From NCBI GenBank assembly GCA_014239855.1, contig JAAZXY010000011.1:1-51742 (forward strand): a DNA stretch of 51,742 bases, in the 5' to 3' direction. The DNA is from Acidimicrobiales bacterium. Its GTDB lineage: Bacteria > Actinomycetota > Acidimicrobiia > Acidimicrobiales > MedAcidi-G1. A program made the translations under genes and the position numbers. Numbering within the stretch: the first letter of the stretch is position 1; the number at the start of each line of letters is the position of its first letter. Positions 31,776 to 40,332 of the stretch are shown here, one piece after another. Below the pieces are notes generated by a model. It was given only the letters and a program-made list of their open reading frames with translations. It was not told where the DNA came from and did not search any database.

Positions 31776-34620
31776 GCTGGCGTGCTCCTTCGTGATCGAA
31801 GTGGGCGTGGTGCTCCTGCACCAACGCCTTGATGCGTCGACCGTCGGCCATCAGCACCGTGATCTCGGTCCCGGCGGCCGACAGCGAGGGATCGACCTGC
31901 CCGAGGCAGATCGACCGGCCCAGCGTCGGCGACATCCGACTCGAGGTGATGCGACCCAGGATCGTGTTCTGGTCGCCGTCCACGATCTGGGCGGCCTCCT
32001 CGGGAACGATCGAGCCGTCCACGGTCTGGATGCCCACCAGGATCGGCAGGTCGTCCCGTCCGTAGGCGTGCTTCAACTCGGGCAGGCCCAGGGTGTCGGG
32101 CTTGTCGAGCTTCACCAGGCCACCGAGGCCGGCCGTCGGGGCCTTGGACAGCCCGTCGGTGTCCTGACCCACGATGTAGTGGCCCTTCTCCAGACGCAGG
32201 ATCCGCTGGGCCTCGACGCCGAACGGCGCACACCCCAGGTCGACTCCGGTCTCCAGCAGGGTCTCCCACACGTGGAGGGCGTGCCCGGACGGCACGTGGA
32301 CCTCATAGGAGAGCTCCCCGGTGAAGCCGATCCGCCAGATGATGCAGTCCGACACGCCGGCCACCTTGCCGGTCCGCACGCTGAAGTACGGGAAGGCATC
32401 GGCGCTCAGGTCGACGCCCTCGGTGAGGCGCTCCAGCAGCGTCCGGCTGTTGGGGCCGGCCACGTTGATGCTGGTCAGCCCACCGGTGACGGCCGTGACG
32501 TGCACGTCCCACTCCGGATGGGCGGTCTGCAGCCAGTCCTCGAGCATCTCCCAGATGGCTCCGGCACCTGACGACGTGGTCGTCATGAGCCAGTGGTCCT
32601 CGCCCAGACGACCGGTCACGCCGTCGTCGGAGACGACACCGTCCTCGGCCACCATGGCGCCGTAGCGCACCCGACCCACGTCGAGCTTCTGCCACTTGTT
32701 GACGTACACCAGCTCCAGGAGCTTGGGCACGTCGGCACCACGGAGGTCCAACTTGCCCAGCGGCGTCACGTCGATCAGGCCGACGTTGGCCCGGACGTTG
32801 GCCGCTTCGGCCATGGCGTCGCCGTACTGGTCGGGACGTACCCACTGGCCGGCCAGGAGCGGCGTCGACCCGTGGGCCTCGTGCCAGTCCTGCAGGGCCG
32901 AGCGACGCACCGGCTCGAGGATCCGCCCGGCAAGGGCGCCCAGCGAGATCGGCGAGTACGGCGGGCGCCACACGGTGGTCCCGATGTCGGCCATCTCGAC
33001 CCCGTTGGCCTCGGCCAGCACCGAGGCGGCGTTGACCGTCTCGAGCTTGCCCTGGGACGGGCCCATGGTCACGGTGGTGTACCGCTTCATGAGCTCGATG
33101 GAGTCGAAACCCTCCTTGGAGGCCTGGACGAGATCCTTGGACGAGACGTCCTCGGAGAAGTCGACCATGCCGTGCGTGGTGCTCCGGTAGCACTCCGGAT
33201 GCGGGTTCCGAGCCAGGGGAGTGCGGCTGTCGGCCACCTCTTCCGGCTTGGCCCAGGTCGGAGCGCCAGAGCGTGCCGTCTGACTGACCCGGTCGTGACG
33301 GCGTCGCAGCGAACGGTTGGCCGCCAACTCGCCGGTGGCCCGACCATGGGCCTCCAGTTCTGCCGTCGAACCGTCGCCGGCGATGCCACCGGTGGCCAGG
33401 ATGTTGCTGGGCAACGAGTTGGAGAAGTACCTCGCCGCGACCGGGTCGTAGACCGGTCTGTCGCCACCCATGTTCAGCAGTGACGTCGGAGCGGTCCAGC
33501 CGGTGGCGGTTACGACTGTGTCGGCGCTCAGCATCCGTCCGTCATTCACCTGCACCTTCGACACCCGACCCCGGCCCTCGACAGCCACGATGCTCTCGCC
33601 CTTGCGGGCGTCCAGCACGGCCACGATCTCCACGCCGGCCCGCTCCAGGTCGGCAACGGCTCCGTCACCCTCCTCGTTGGCCGTCATGACAACGGCCTTG
33701 GTGCCGGGCTTCACGCTGAACAGGTTGATGAGTCGTCGGGCGGCACCGGCGAGGATGACCCCGGGGGTGTCGTTGCCGGCGAACACGTAGGGACGCTCGA
33801 TGAGGCCGGCGGCCACCACCATCACGCCGGCTCGCGCCTTCACGAGACGCTCGGGGGCAGTGGCGTGGCTCCGCTGATTCACGGCGATCCAGTTGTGGTC
33901 GTAACGACCGGTGACCGTCGAGTCGACCAGCACCTCGATGTTGGCGTGCGCCTCACAGGCGGCGGCCAACTCGGCGGCCTTCGCCCGCTGGGCATCGTCT
34001 CCCCAACGGAGGTGACCACCCAACTCGGTGTAGTGCTCGACGAGCAGGACCGAGGCGCCAGCGTCGGCTGCGGCCAGTGCCGCACCCATGCCGGCCGGAC
34101 CGCCGCCGGCCACCAGTACGTCCGGGTGGACGTACCGCTTGTCGTAGGCCCCGTGAGTGCTGGTCTCCCAGTGGATCTCGCCACCCGGGGCGAACTTCCG
34201 CAGGATCTTCTGGTAGAGCGGCCACAGGAACTGCGGTCGCATGAACGTCTTGTAGTAGAAGCCCGATGACAGGAAGCGGCCCACCAACTGGTTGGACGCC
34301 GCCAGGTCGAACTTCAGGCTCGGCCACACGTTCTGCGTGGAGACCACCATCCCGGCCTGCAGCTTGCGGCTGCCTGCCCGGACGTTGGGCTCGTCACCGA
34401 CCTGCAGAAACAGGTTCGGATCCCAGTGGTCGGCGGTCAGGATGCCCCGCCTCCGGTGGTACTTCATGGAGCGGCCGAACACGTCGACGCCGTTGGCGGC
34501 GATGGCCGAGGCAATGGTGTCGCCCTCGTAGCCGGTCATCTGCTTGCCGTTCCAGGTGAACGACAGGCTGGTGGACCGGTCGATCACCTCTCCGGGCTGT
34601 GCGGGAAGTCGATTCGTCAT
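31768..34620 (-). CDS. soxA: Sarcosine oxidase alpha subunit
   Basis: A 950-aa multidomain subunit, full length for the family. An N-terminal ferredoxin-like segment (SLSFTWNGKQMTGYEGDTIA) is followed by a NAD-binding Rossmann motif VLVAGGGPAGMGAALAAADA at about 168-187. The second half is a GCV_T-like folate domain (WVRPDQYGDAMAEAANVRAN, IDVTPLGKLDLRG, GLTSINVAGPNSRTLLERL). The enzyme oxidises sarcosine to glycine, passing the methyl as 5,10-methylene-THF or formaldehyde, with H2O2. It overlaps soxD by 4 bp and soxG by 8 bp. Confidence 0.96.
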   Translation of the reverse strand: MTNRLPAQPGEVIDRSTSLSFTWNGKQMTGYEGDTIASAIAANGVDVFGRSMKYHRRRGILTADHWDPNLFLQVGDEPNVRAGSRKLQAGMVVSTQNVWPSLKFDLAASNQLVGRFLSSGFYYKTFMRPQFLWPLYQKILRKFAPGGEIHWETSTHGAYDKRYVHPDVLVAGGGPAGMGAALAAADAGASVLLVEHYTELGGHLRWGDDAQRAKAAELAAACEAHANIEVLVDSTVTGRYDHNWIAVNQRSHATAPERLVKARAGVMVVAAGLIERPYVFAGNDTPGVILAGAARRLINLFSVKPGTKAVVMTANEEGDGAVADLERAGVEIVAVLDARKGESIVAVEGRGRVSKVQVNDGRMLSADTVVTATGWTAPTSLLNMGGDRPVYDPVAARYFSNSLPSNILATGGIAGDGSTAELEAHGRATGELAANRSLRRRHDRVSQTARSGAPTWAKPEEVADSRTPLARNPHPECYRSTTHGMVDFSEDVSSKDLVQASKEGFDSIELMKRYTTVTMGPSQGKLETVNAASVLAEANGVEMADIGTTVWRPPYSPISLGALAGRILEPVRRSALQDWHEAHGSTPLLAGQWVRPDQYGDAMAEAANVRANVGLIDVTPLGKLDLRGADVPKLLELVYVNKWQKLDVGRVRYGAMVAEDGVVSDDGVTGRLGEDHWLMTTTSSGAGAIWEMLEDWLQTAHPEWDVHVTAVTGGLTSINVAGPNSRTLLERLTEGVDLSADAFPYFSVRTGKVAGVSDCIIWRIGFTGELSYEVHVPSGHALHVWETLLETGVDLGCAPFGVEAQRILRLEKGHYIVGQDTDGLSKAPTAGLGGLVKLDKPDTLGLPELKHAYGRDDLPILVGIQTVDGSIVPEEAAQIVDGDQNTILGRITSSRMSPTLGRSICLGQVDPSLSAAGTEITVLMADGRRIKALVQEHHAHFDHEGARQRV

Positions 34621-34865
34621 GACGCCTCCTGACCACGGATCTCATTGGTGGCCGTGTTGCGCTCGATGGTGAAGTACCGGCGGCAACCGCCCCGGCAGTA
34701 CCAGGTCTCGGTGACCCAGCCGGCCGGATTGGGCCGCATGTACAGGTACTCACGCCACTCGCTCAACGAGCAGGTGGCGGGATCGGGGCGGGAGATGACC
34801 TCTCCGGCCGGTCGGAGGTCGCCGGAGTTCCGGGGACCACAGTTGGGACAGGGAACAATGATCAT
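34617..34865 (-). CDS. soxD: Sarcosine oxidase delta subunit
   Basis: 82 aa, normal length. It starts MIIVPCPNCGPRN with Cys at 6 and 9, and ends with ETWYCRGGCRRYFTIERNT, Cys at 57 and 61. In the better-known subunits the third zinc ligand is a His four residues before the last Cys. Here that position is Cys57, giving a four-Cys site. The protein is a structural zinc subunit of the heterotetramer. It shares one base with the soxB stop and overlaps soxA by ATGA. Confidence 0.93.
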   Translation of the reverse strand: MIIVPCPNCGPRNSGDLRPAGEVISRPDPATCSLSEWREYLYMRPNPAGWVTETWYCRGGCRRYFTIERNTATNEIRGQEAS

Positions 34866-36154
34866 CAGTGACCCACCGCCGCAGCGCCCTTTTCACCGAC
34901 GAGGTCTCCCTCGGTGAAGCGCTCGATTCCGAAGGAGGCGATCAGGTCCGCATTGCGGCCGGTGGCGATCGTCTCCGCCATGGTTTCGCCAGCCACCGGG
35001 CCGGCCTTGAATCCGTAGGTACCCCAGCCGACGTCGACCAGGTAGCCCTCGACGGGCGTGTTGCCCATCACGGGGGAGTAGTCCGGGGTCATGTCACACA
35101 GCCCCGACCACTGGCGCAGCAGGCGCATCTTGGAGATGCCCGGCATGAGCTCCAGCACGTGCCCGGCCAGCTCCTCGGTGAACTCGAGGGTGCCGTTGAC
35201 CCGGTAGGTACCCACCGGGTCGACCGATGCGCCGAACACGAGCTCGCCACGGTCGGTCTGACTGACGTAGACGTGCAGTGAACCCGACACCACCACGGTG
35301 GGCAGGAACACCTTGCACGGTTCGGTGACCGCGGCCTGCAACGGGTGGGTGGTGATGGGCAGCGGTACGCCGGCCATGTTGGAGATGAGCGATGCCCAGC
35401 CAGCCGTGCAGTTGACGACGATGGGGGCACTGATGTCGCCCCGGCTGGTCTTGACGCCGGTGACCTTGCCGCCGGCGCCCTTGCCGCCCGGACCCGATCC
35501 GCCCTCGACCACGATGTCGAGAACCTCGGTCTCCTGGAGGATGTGGATGTCGTGCACGTCGGCGCCCCGGGCGTAGCCCCAGACCACTGCATCGTGGCGG
35601 ACGATCCCACCCGGGGGGTGGTGCAACGCACCAAGGATCGGATAGCGGGTGTCCTGGGAGATGTCCAGGCTGGGGGCCTGCTTCTTGACCTCCTGAGCGT
35701 CGATGACGCTGGAATCGATGCCCTGGAGCTTGTTCACCTCGGCCCGCCAGTGCATGGTCCGCAGCGCCGAGTCGGTGTGGGCCAGCGTGAGGTGGCCCCG
35801 CTTGGAGAACATGACGTTCAGGTTCAGGTCTGTGGACATCGTGTTGTACAGGTCGAGCGACCGGTCGTAGAAGGCCACGCCTTCCGGCGTCAGGTAGTTG
35901 GACCGGACAATGGCCGTGTTGCGGCCCGAGCCGCCGCCACCGATGTAGCCCTTGTCGACCACGGCGACGTTGGTGATGCCGTGGTTCTCCGCCAGGTAGT
36001 AGGCGGTGGCCAGGCCGTGGAGGCCGCCACCGATGATGACCACGTCGTACGACGATCGCATCTCCGGTCGGCGCCACATCCGTGGCCAGTCACCTCGAGT
36101 CAGGCCGTGCTTTACCAGCGCGCCTGCCGAGTACTTCGGGGGTCGCTTCCCCAT
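34865..36154 (-). CDS. soxB: Sarcosine oxidase beta subunit
   Basis: About 429 aa from the ATG at 36154, giving MGKRPPKYSAGALVKHGLTR, which resembles the usual SoxB start. AAGAAGGGAAG sits upstream. An in-frame ATG at 36190 would overlap the Rieske gene. The FAD motif VVIIGGGLHGLATAYYLAE and VVDKGYIGGGGSGRNTAIVR are characteristic. WSGLCDMTPDYSPVMGNTPV and GWGTYGFKAGPVAGE complete the DAO fold. The subunit carries the FAD and FMN that oxidise sarcosine. It is the first sox gene, 19 bp after the Rieske oxygenase gene. Confidence 0.95.
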   Translation of the reverse strand: MGKRPPKYSAGALVKHGLTRGDWPRMWRRPEMRSSYDVVIIGGGLHGLATAYYLAENHGITNVAVVDKGYIGGGGSGRNTAIVRSNYLTPEGVAFYDRSLDLYNTMSTDLNLNVMFSKRGHLTLAHTDSALRTMHWRAEVNKLQGIDSSVIDAQEVKKQAPSLDISQDTRYPILGALHHPPGGIVRHDAVVWGYARGADVHDIHILQETEVLDIVVEGGSGPGGKGAGGKVTGVKTSRGDISAPIVVNCTAGWASLISNMAGVPLPITTHPLQAAVTEPCKVFLPTVVVSGSLHVYVSQTDRGELVFGASVDPVGTYRVNGTLEFTEELAGHVLELMPGISKMRLLRQWSGLCDMTPDYSPVMGNTPVEGYLVDVGWGTYGFKAGPVAGETMAETIATGRNADLIASFGIERFTEGDLVGEKGAAAVGH

Positions 36155-36173
36155 GGGCAGTCTTCCCTTCTTC

Positions 36174-37430
36174 CTAGACGTCGACCCCACGCCACGGCAG
36201 CGGGTTGACCCCGGTGCCGTAGAGCGGCTGGTCGTCGGATTCGTCGCCGTCGGGAATCCGTGTGGACCCCGTGAACCGGTCAGCGAGCATGTTGTGGAAC
36301 CGGTGGAGGGGCTCCTCGAAGCGTGGGGAGAGGCGGCCCGGCGTGTAGCCGCCGGAGCTCAGGCCCTTCTGGCCGCGCTGGACGATCTCGATGTCCTCAC
36401 CGTTGACGTCCAGCCAGAAGTCCCGCGTGGTGGCGAAGTCGGCATCAGCCACGTGGGGATTGGACGGCGGGAGGAGCCAGGTGCCCGTTTCACGGGTCAC
36501 GCCCGGGGCAATGGGCTCGAGGCGCATCACGAACACGTGGTTGGGCAGCAGGCTGAGCAGGACGTTGGGGAACAGGGCGATGAACCGGCCGCTGGCCAGG
36601 TCGGAGTGGCCGAGGCCCTCGGCGGGCGGCATGGCCGCCCAGTCACCACGTTCGTCGTTGGACATCGGGGTGGTGGTCTGGCCGCAGTACATGCCGGCGC
36701 CCTGATAGCGGTAGTGGTCCTGGACCCGCGAGACCTTGGACAGTTCGGGATGAACCCAGGGCAGGTGGTAGTACTCCTGGAAGTTCTCACTGATGAGCTT
36801 CCAGTTCGATCCGATCTCGAACGTCTCGGTGAGGTGACTTCGCCAGTCGGCCAGTCGATAGCCGGCCAGACGGGCGTCGAGGTCGCCGAACCATTCGCTC
36901 ACCGGCGGGGTTTCGTCGGACAGGCAGATGACCAGGAAGCACTGCCAGGTGTCGACCCGGACGGGATGCAACCCGTAGTCGGTGGGATCGAAGCCGTCCA
37001 CGCCAGCCTCGGCGAACTTCGGGGTGGCCACCAGGGTGCCGTCGCGGTCGTATCCCCAGCGGTGGTACGGGCAGCGGATGGTGCTCCCCAGCGTGCAGTC
37101 GTCCTCCAGGAGTTGGGTGCCGCGGTGTCGGCAGGCGTTCAGGAAGCCCCGGAGTTGGCCGTCGGCGTTGCGGGTCAGGATGACCGATCGACCGGCGACG
37201 GTTCGCACGATGGCACTACCGGGGGCGTCCAACTCGTCATGGAGACCGACGCACACCCAGGAGGTGGCGAAGACCCGCTCCTGCTCCTGGGCGAAGAAGG
37301 CATCGTCGACGTAGCAGTCGGCGGGGAGCGCGTGGGCCTCGTGGACGGGACGTCGGGTCCCGACCCAGGCTTCCTCGGTGGTCCAACGGGACTCCGGGAC
37401 GGCGTGAAGGATTTCGGTCGAAGTGGTCAT
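36174..37430 (-). CDS. Rieske non-heme iron oxygenase, glycine-betaine/stachydrine-demethylase-like alpha subunit
   Basis: A 418-aa oxygenase. The Rieske cluster ligands are C100-x-H102 (NACRHRGTQ) and C120-x-x-H123 (CPYHRWGYD). The mononuclear iron motif appears in NWKLISENFQEYYHLPWVHPE. Relatives demethylate quaternary amines such as glycine betaine or stachydrine with O2 and an electron-transfer partner. Co-transcription with soxBDAG, 19 bp downstream, supports a methylated-amine substrate. No reductase gene is visible nearby. It is divergent from a LysR gene across 103 bp. Confidence 0.9.
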   Translation of the reverse strand: MTTSTEILHAVPESRWTTEEAWVGTRRPVHEAHALPADCYVDDAFFAQEQERVFATSWVCVGLHDELDAPGSAIVRTVAGRSVILTRNADGQLRGFLNACRHRGTQLLEDDCTLGSTIRCPYHRWGYDRDGTLVATPKFAEAGVDGFDPTDYGLHPVRVDTWQCFLVICLSDETPPVSEWFGDLDARLAGYRLADWRSHLTETFEIGSNWKLISENFQEYYHLPWVHPELSKVSRVQDHYRYQGAGMYCGQTTTPMSNDERGDWAAMPPAEGLGHSDLASGRFIALFPNVLLSLLPNHVFVMRLEPIAPGVTRETGTWLLPPSNPHVADADFATTRDFWLDVNGEDIEIVQRGQKGLSSGGYTPGRLSPRFEEPLHRFHNMLADRFTGSTRIPDGDESDDQPLYGTGVNPLPWRGVDV

Positions 37431-37513
37431 GCGGGGAATGCCATCGCGATCGTGACCGTGGGCACACGGGGACGGCGTCGAAAAGGTACGCCCGGTTTCA
37501 CTCTGTGTAAAGG

Positions 37514-37527
37514 ATGAGTAATCTCAT
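37514..37527. promoter_or_regulatory. Palindrome in the LysR/Rieske divergent gap, candidate LysR operator
   Basis: ATGAG-TAAT-CTCAT is a perfect inverted repeat of 5-bp arms with a 4-bp centre, lying 6 bp before the LysR start codon. It sits in an unusually AT-rich patch. LysR regulators typically bind an interrupted dyad in the gap between their own gene and the divergent target, so this could serve autoregulation or control of the Rieske-sox operon. The position is closer to the start codon than usual. Confidence 0.45.
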
Positions 37528-37533
37528 GGGACC

Positions 37534-38484
37534 ATGAATCAAATCAATACCACGGTGACGGGGAGCCAGATCGCCTCCGGTCCCGCCTCCGGTGACCTCC
37601 CGTCCATCCAGGGACTCAACACCTTCGCCATCGTGGCCCGCCACGAGAGTTTCTCCAGTGCCGCCGACGAACTGGAGGTCGGCCAGTCGGCGATCAGCCA
37701 CGCCATACGGCAGTTGGAACGCTGGTTCGGCTGTGCCCTGTTCGAGCGGGACCACCGGGGGATACGTCTGACCGCGGAGGGCCGGATCCTGGCTGACGGC
37801 GTGGGAGCCGGTCTGGCCCGCGTCCACCAGGCGGTGCGAGACGTCCAACACCTCCACGACCACCTCACCGAGGTGGTGGCCATCTCGGTCTCCACGGCCA
37901 CGGCCAGCAACTGGCTGATTCCCCGTCTGGCTCGCTTCAAGGCCGATCACCCGGAGATCGACGTTCGCTGCGTCACCACCGATTCGGATCGCAACTTCGA
38001 CACCGGATCCGTCGACCTGTTCATTCCGGTGGGTCGGGCCCGATGGCCGGGGTGCCAACGGTGGGCGCTGACCGCCGAGACCGTCTATCCGGTGTGCAGC
38101 CCGGACCACGTGGCATCGGTCGGACCGGCACCGTGGACGCTCGACCAGTTGATGGGGGCCGAGCTCCTCACGCTCCAGGAACGCCACCGATCGAGGATGC
38201 GCTGGTCCGAATGGTTCGGCGCCCTCGGGGCCGGTGCTCCCGAGGGCGCCGGCCAGGGGATCACCAACGACTACTCGGTGCTCCTGCACGCCGCCATGGA
38301 GGGACAGGGGGTGGCCCTGGGGTGGCATCACCTGGTGGCTGACCTGGTTGCCCAGGGACGGCTGGTGCGGCCGGTGGTCGAGTCGGTGACCACCGACGAG
38401 CCACTCTGGCTGAACGCTCCGCCGGGACGGTCGCTCGATTCGGCCACCGAGCTGCTGCGCGACTGGTTGCTCGCTCATGCCTGA
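37534..38484 (+). CDS. LysR family transcriptional regulator
   Basis: A 316-aa regulator. The N-terminal helix-turn-helix reads FAIVARHESFSSAADELEVG followed by QSAISHAIRQLERWFGCALF and RDHRGIRLTAEG, as in the GcvA-like LysR branch. A substrate-binding domain follows (VAISVSTATASNWLIPRLAR). About 30 extra residues precede the HTH. It is divergent from the Rieske-soxBDAG operon and is the probable activator of that operon, sensing a methylated amine; this is inferred from position. Confidence 0.94.
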   Translation: MNQINTTVTGSQIASGPASGDLPSIQGLNTFAIVARHESFSSAADELEVGQSAISHAIRQLERWFGCALFERDHRGIRLTAEGRILADGVGAGLARVHQAVRDVQHLHDHLTEVVAISVSTATASNWLIPRLARFKADHPEIDVRCVTTDSDRNFDTGSVDLFIPVGRARWPGCQRWALTAETVYPVCSPDHVASVGPAPWTLDQLMGAELLTLQERHRSRMRWSEWFGALGAGAPEGAGQGITNDYSVLLHAAMEGQGVALGWHHLVADLVAQGRLVRPVVESVTTDEPLWLNAPPGRSLDSATELLRDWLLAHA

Positions 38485-38552
38485 GAGAGGGGCTTGAACG
38501 AGGGGTCTGAGCAGGTGACTTGAGCAGGGCCACCCGTGGTGACCGGACCTAG

Positions 38553-38592
38553 GGTGAGTCCATGACAGGACTGGTGAGTCCATGACAGGACT
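38553..38592 (+). repeat. Perfect 20-bp tandem duplication spanning the upp start codon
   Basis: The unit GGTGAGTCCATGACAGGACT occurs at 38553-38572 and again at 38573-38592. Each contains an ATG (38562 and 38582). The first ATG opens a seven-codon frame that ends in TGA at 38583-38585, overlapping the real upp ATG as ATGA. The second unit carries the true start. It probably arose by slippage and may create translational coupling. Confidence 0.9.
38562..38585 (+). other. Seven-codon leader ORF overlapping the upp start
   Basis: ATG at 38562 encodes M-T-G-L-V-S-P and stops at TGA 38583-38585, overlapping the upp ATG at 38582 by ATGA. It exists only because the start region was duplicated. Ribosomes starting at the first copy would terminate exactly at the upp start, so it could either boost or dampen upp translation. 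No evidence of expression is available from sequence. Confidence 0.45.
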
Positions 38593-39205
38593 GAACGTCG
38601 TCGACCATCCGCTGGTGGCGCACAAGTTGACCCAGATGCGTCGGGTCGAAACGCCGAGCAGCCAGTTTCGACTGCTCCTGACCGAGATCAGCCTTCTCCT
38701 GGCCTACGAGGTGACCCGCGACCTGCCCCTGCGCGATGTGAGGATCACCACGCCGCTGACCGAATCCGACCAGCCTGAACTGGTCGACGATCCGGTGGTC
38801 GTGTCCATTCTTCGGGCCGGCAACGGATTGCTGGACGGCGTGCTTCAGGTCATCCCGTCAGCCCGGGTCGGTCACGTCGGGCTCTATCGGGACCACGACA
38901 CGCTCGAGGCCATCGAGTACTACTGCAAGTTTCCGCCGATGGAGGGCCGCACGGTCATCGTGGTCGACCCCATGCTGGCCACCGGCAACTCGGCGGCCGC
39001 CGCCCTGGACCGGGTGAAGGCCAACGGACCGGCGTCGATCCGCTTCCTGTGCCTGCTGGCCGCACCGGAGGGCATCGAGGCCCTGCGTGCTGCGCATCCT
39101 GACGTGGCCATCTGGACCGCCTCGGTCGATGAGTGCCTGAACGAGGTGGGCTACATCGTCCCCGGACTGGGTGACGCCGGTGACCGGATCTTCGGCACGA
39201 CCTGA
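38582..39205 (+). CDS. upp: Uracil phosphoribosyltransferase
   Basis: A 207-aa enzyme that makes UMP from uracil and PRPP in pyrimidine salvage. The PRPP-binding loop [20 protein letters not shown] and the uracil-binding C-terminus [17 protein letters not shown] are diagnostic, and [16 protein letters not shown] matches the conserved dimer segment. The length is standard. The true start is in the second copy of a 20-bp duplication. It is followed closely by a secreted-type polysaccharide deacetylase gene, which is functionally unrelated. Confidence 0.96.
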   Translation: MTGLNVVDHPLVAHKLTQMRRVETPSSQFRLLLTEISLLLAYEVTRDLPLRDVRITTPLTESDQPELVDDPVVVSILRAGNGLLDGVLQVIPSARVGHVGLYRDHDTLEAIEYYCKFPPMEGRTVIVVDPMLATGNSAAAALDRVKANGPASIRFLCLLAAPEGIEALRAAHPDVAIWTASVDECLNEVGYIVPGLGDAGDRIFGTT

Positions 39206-39212
39206 GTTGCCG

Positions 39213-40310
39213 GTGGCTCCCGGGCGGCGGGCGCATCTTGCTGGCCTGCGTGGTGGCCAGTGCGGTGGCCAGCGCAGTGGCCGTCGAGGCACGTCGATTC
39301 TGGCCATCACGGTCCTCGGGCTACTGGCTGCCCTGGCCAGCGCCCTGACCAGCGCCCCGGCCCGCGCCGCGGAGGGCGGACCGGCCGACTCTCCGGTTCC
39401 CGAACTGTTGGGGCGCGACCCCGGGGTCGTGTACCTGACCTTTGACGACGGCCCCGACCAGCTCTTCACGCCGATCCTCCTGGACCTGCTGGATGCCCAC
39501 GGGGCCCGTGCCACCTTCTTTCTGCTGGGTCGGAACCTCGCGGCCCGCTGGGGGAGCGACGAGGTCCAGGACCTGCTCAACCGGGGGCACGCGGTGGGCA
39601 ACCACTCGACCCACCATCGGATGCTCACCGAGCAGCACCCGTGGAGCATGGCCGCCGACCTCGAGGAGGCATCGGTTCTCCTGGAGGACCTGACCGGATA
39701 CCGGCCGCCGTGCTGGCGCGCCCCGTACGGCGACCGCAACGCTGAGGTCGACCTCGTGTCCGAAGCGCTGGGAATGACGCACGTGGGCTGGACGGCCGAT
39801 CCCCAGGAGTGGCGCGACCCGTGGGTGCCGGTGGTCATCGACTACCTGACCCGTGAGCGTCATGACGGCTCGGTCGTCCTGTTGCACGATCGCAAGTGGC
39901 TGTCGCTGCACATCGTGGACGACCTGTTGCCGGCCTTCCACGAGGAGGGCTGGCGGTTCGACGCCCTGCCGACCTGTAGTGCGCCGGGTGCGCGCGCTGA
40001 GCGCATGGGGACCAGGGGGATCGACGACACCCCGGTGGGTCGGGTGGAGGGCGTGACGGTGGTCGACGGCGGACTGGAGATCACCGGTTGGGCGTACGAC
40101 GCCGACGCCCCCGACGGTGGTCTGGAGATCGTCGTGAATGCCGGGACCGGGGACCTGGAGACGTTGGCCCGGACAGGAGCCGATCACGATTTCACCGTCC
40201 GTCTGGACGGCACGCCGACCGATCCGATCTGCGTGTGGGCGGTCGATGCCGGTCGCCGACAGGACGCCGCTCTGGGCTGTCATCGTCCGGCGATCCCGCC
40301 CGTCGGGTGA
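39213..40310 (+). CDS. Polysaccharide deacetylase (NodB-homology) with signal-like N-terminus
   Basis: About 365 aa if started at GTG 39213, just past the upp stop. TTG 39207 or GTG 39171 (overlapping upp) are alternatives, and no clear ribosome site decides. A basic region then LAITVLGLLAALASALTSAP-ARA looks like a Sec signal or anchor. NodB motifs are complete: LTFDDGPDQ, GNHSTHH (metal His pair), WRAPYGDRN and SVVLLHD. The C-terminal 90 residues form a separate beta-rich segment. It probably removes acetyl groups from a cell-wall or surface polysaccharide outside the membrane. Confidence 0.85.
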   Translation: MAPGRRAHLAGLRGGQCGGQRSGRRGTSILAITVLGLLAALASALTSAPARAAEGGPADSPVPELLGRDPGVVYLTFDDGPDQLFTPILLDLLDAHGARATFFLLGRNLAARWGSDEVQDLLNRGHAVGNHSTHHRMLTEQHPWSMAADLEEASVLLEDLTGYRPPCWRAPYGDRNAEVDLVSEALGMTHVGWTADPQEWRDPWVPVVIDYLTRERHDGSVVLLHDRKWLSLHIVDDLLPAFHEEGWRFDALPTCSAPGARAERMGTRGIDDTPVGRVEGVTVVDGGLEITGWAYDADAPDGGLEIVVNAGTGDLETLARTGADHDFTVRLDGTPTDPICVWAVDAGRRQDAALGCHRPAIPPVG

Positions 40311-40332
40311 TACCGCCCGTACCCTCCGTGCG

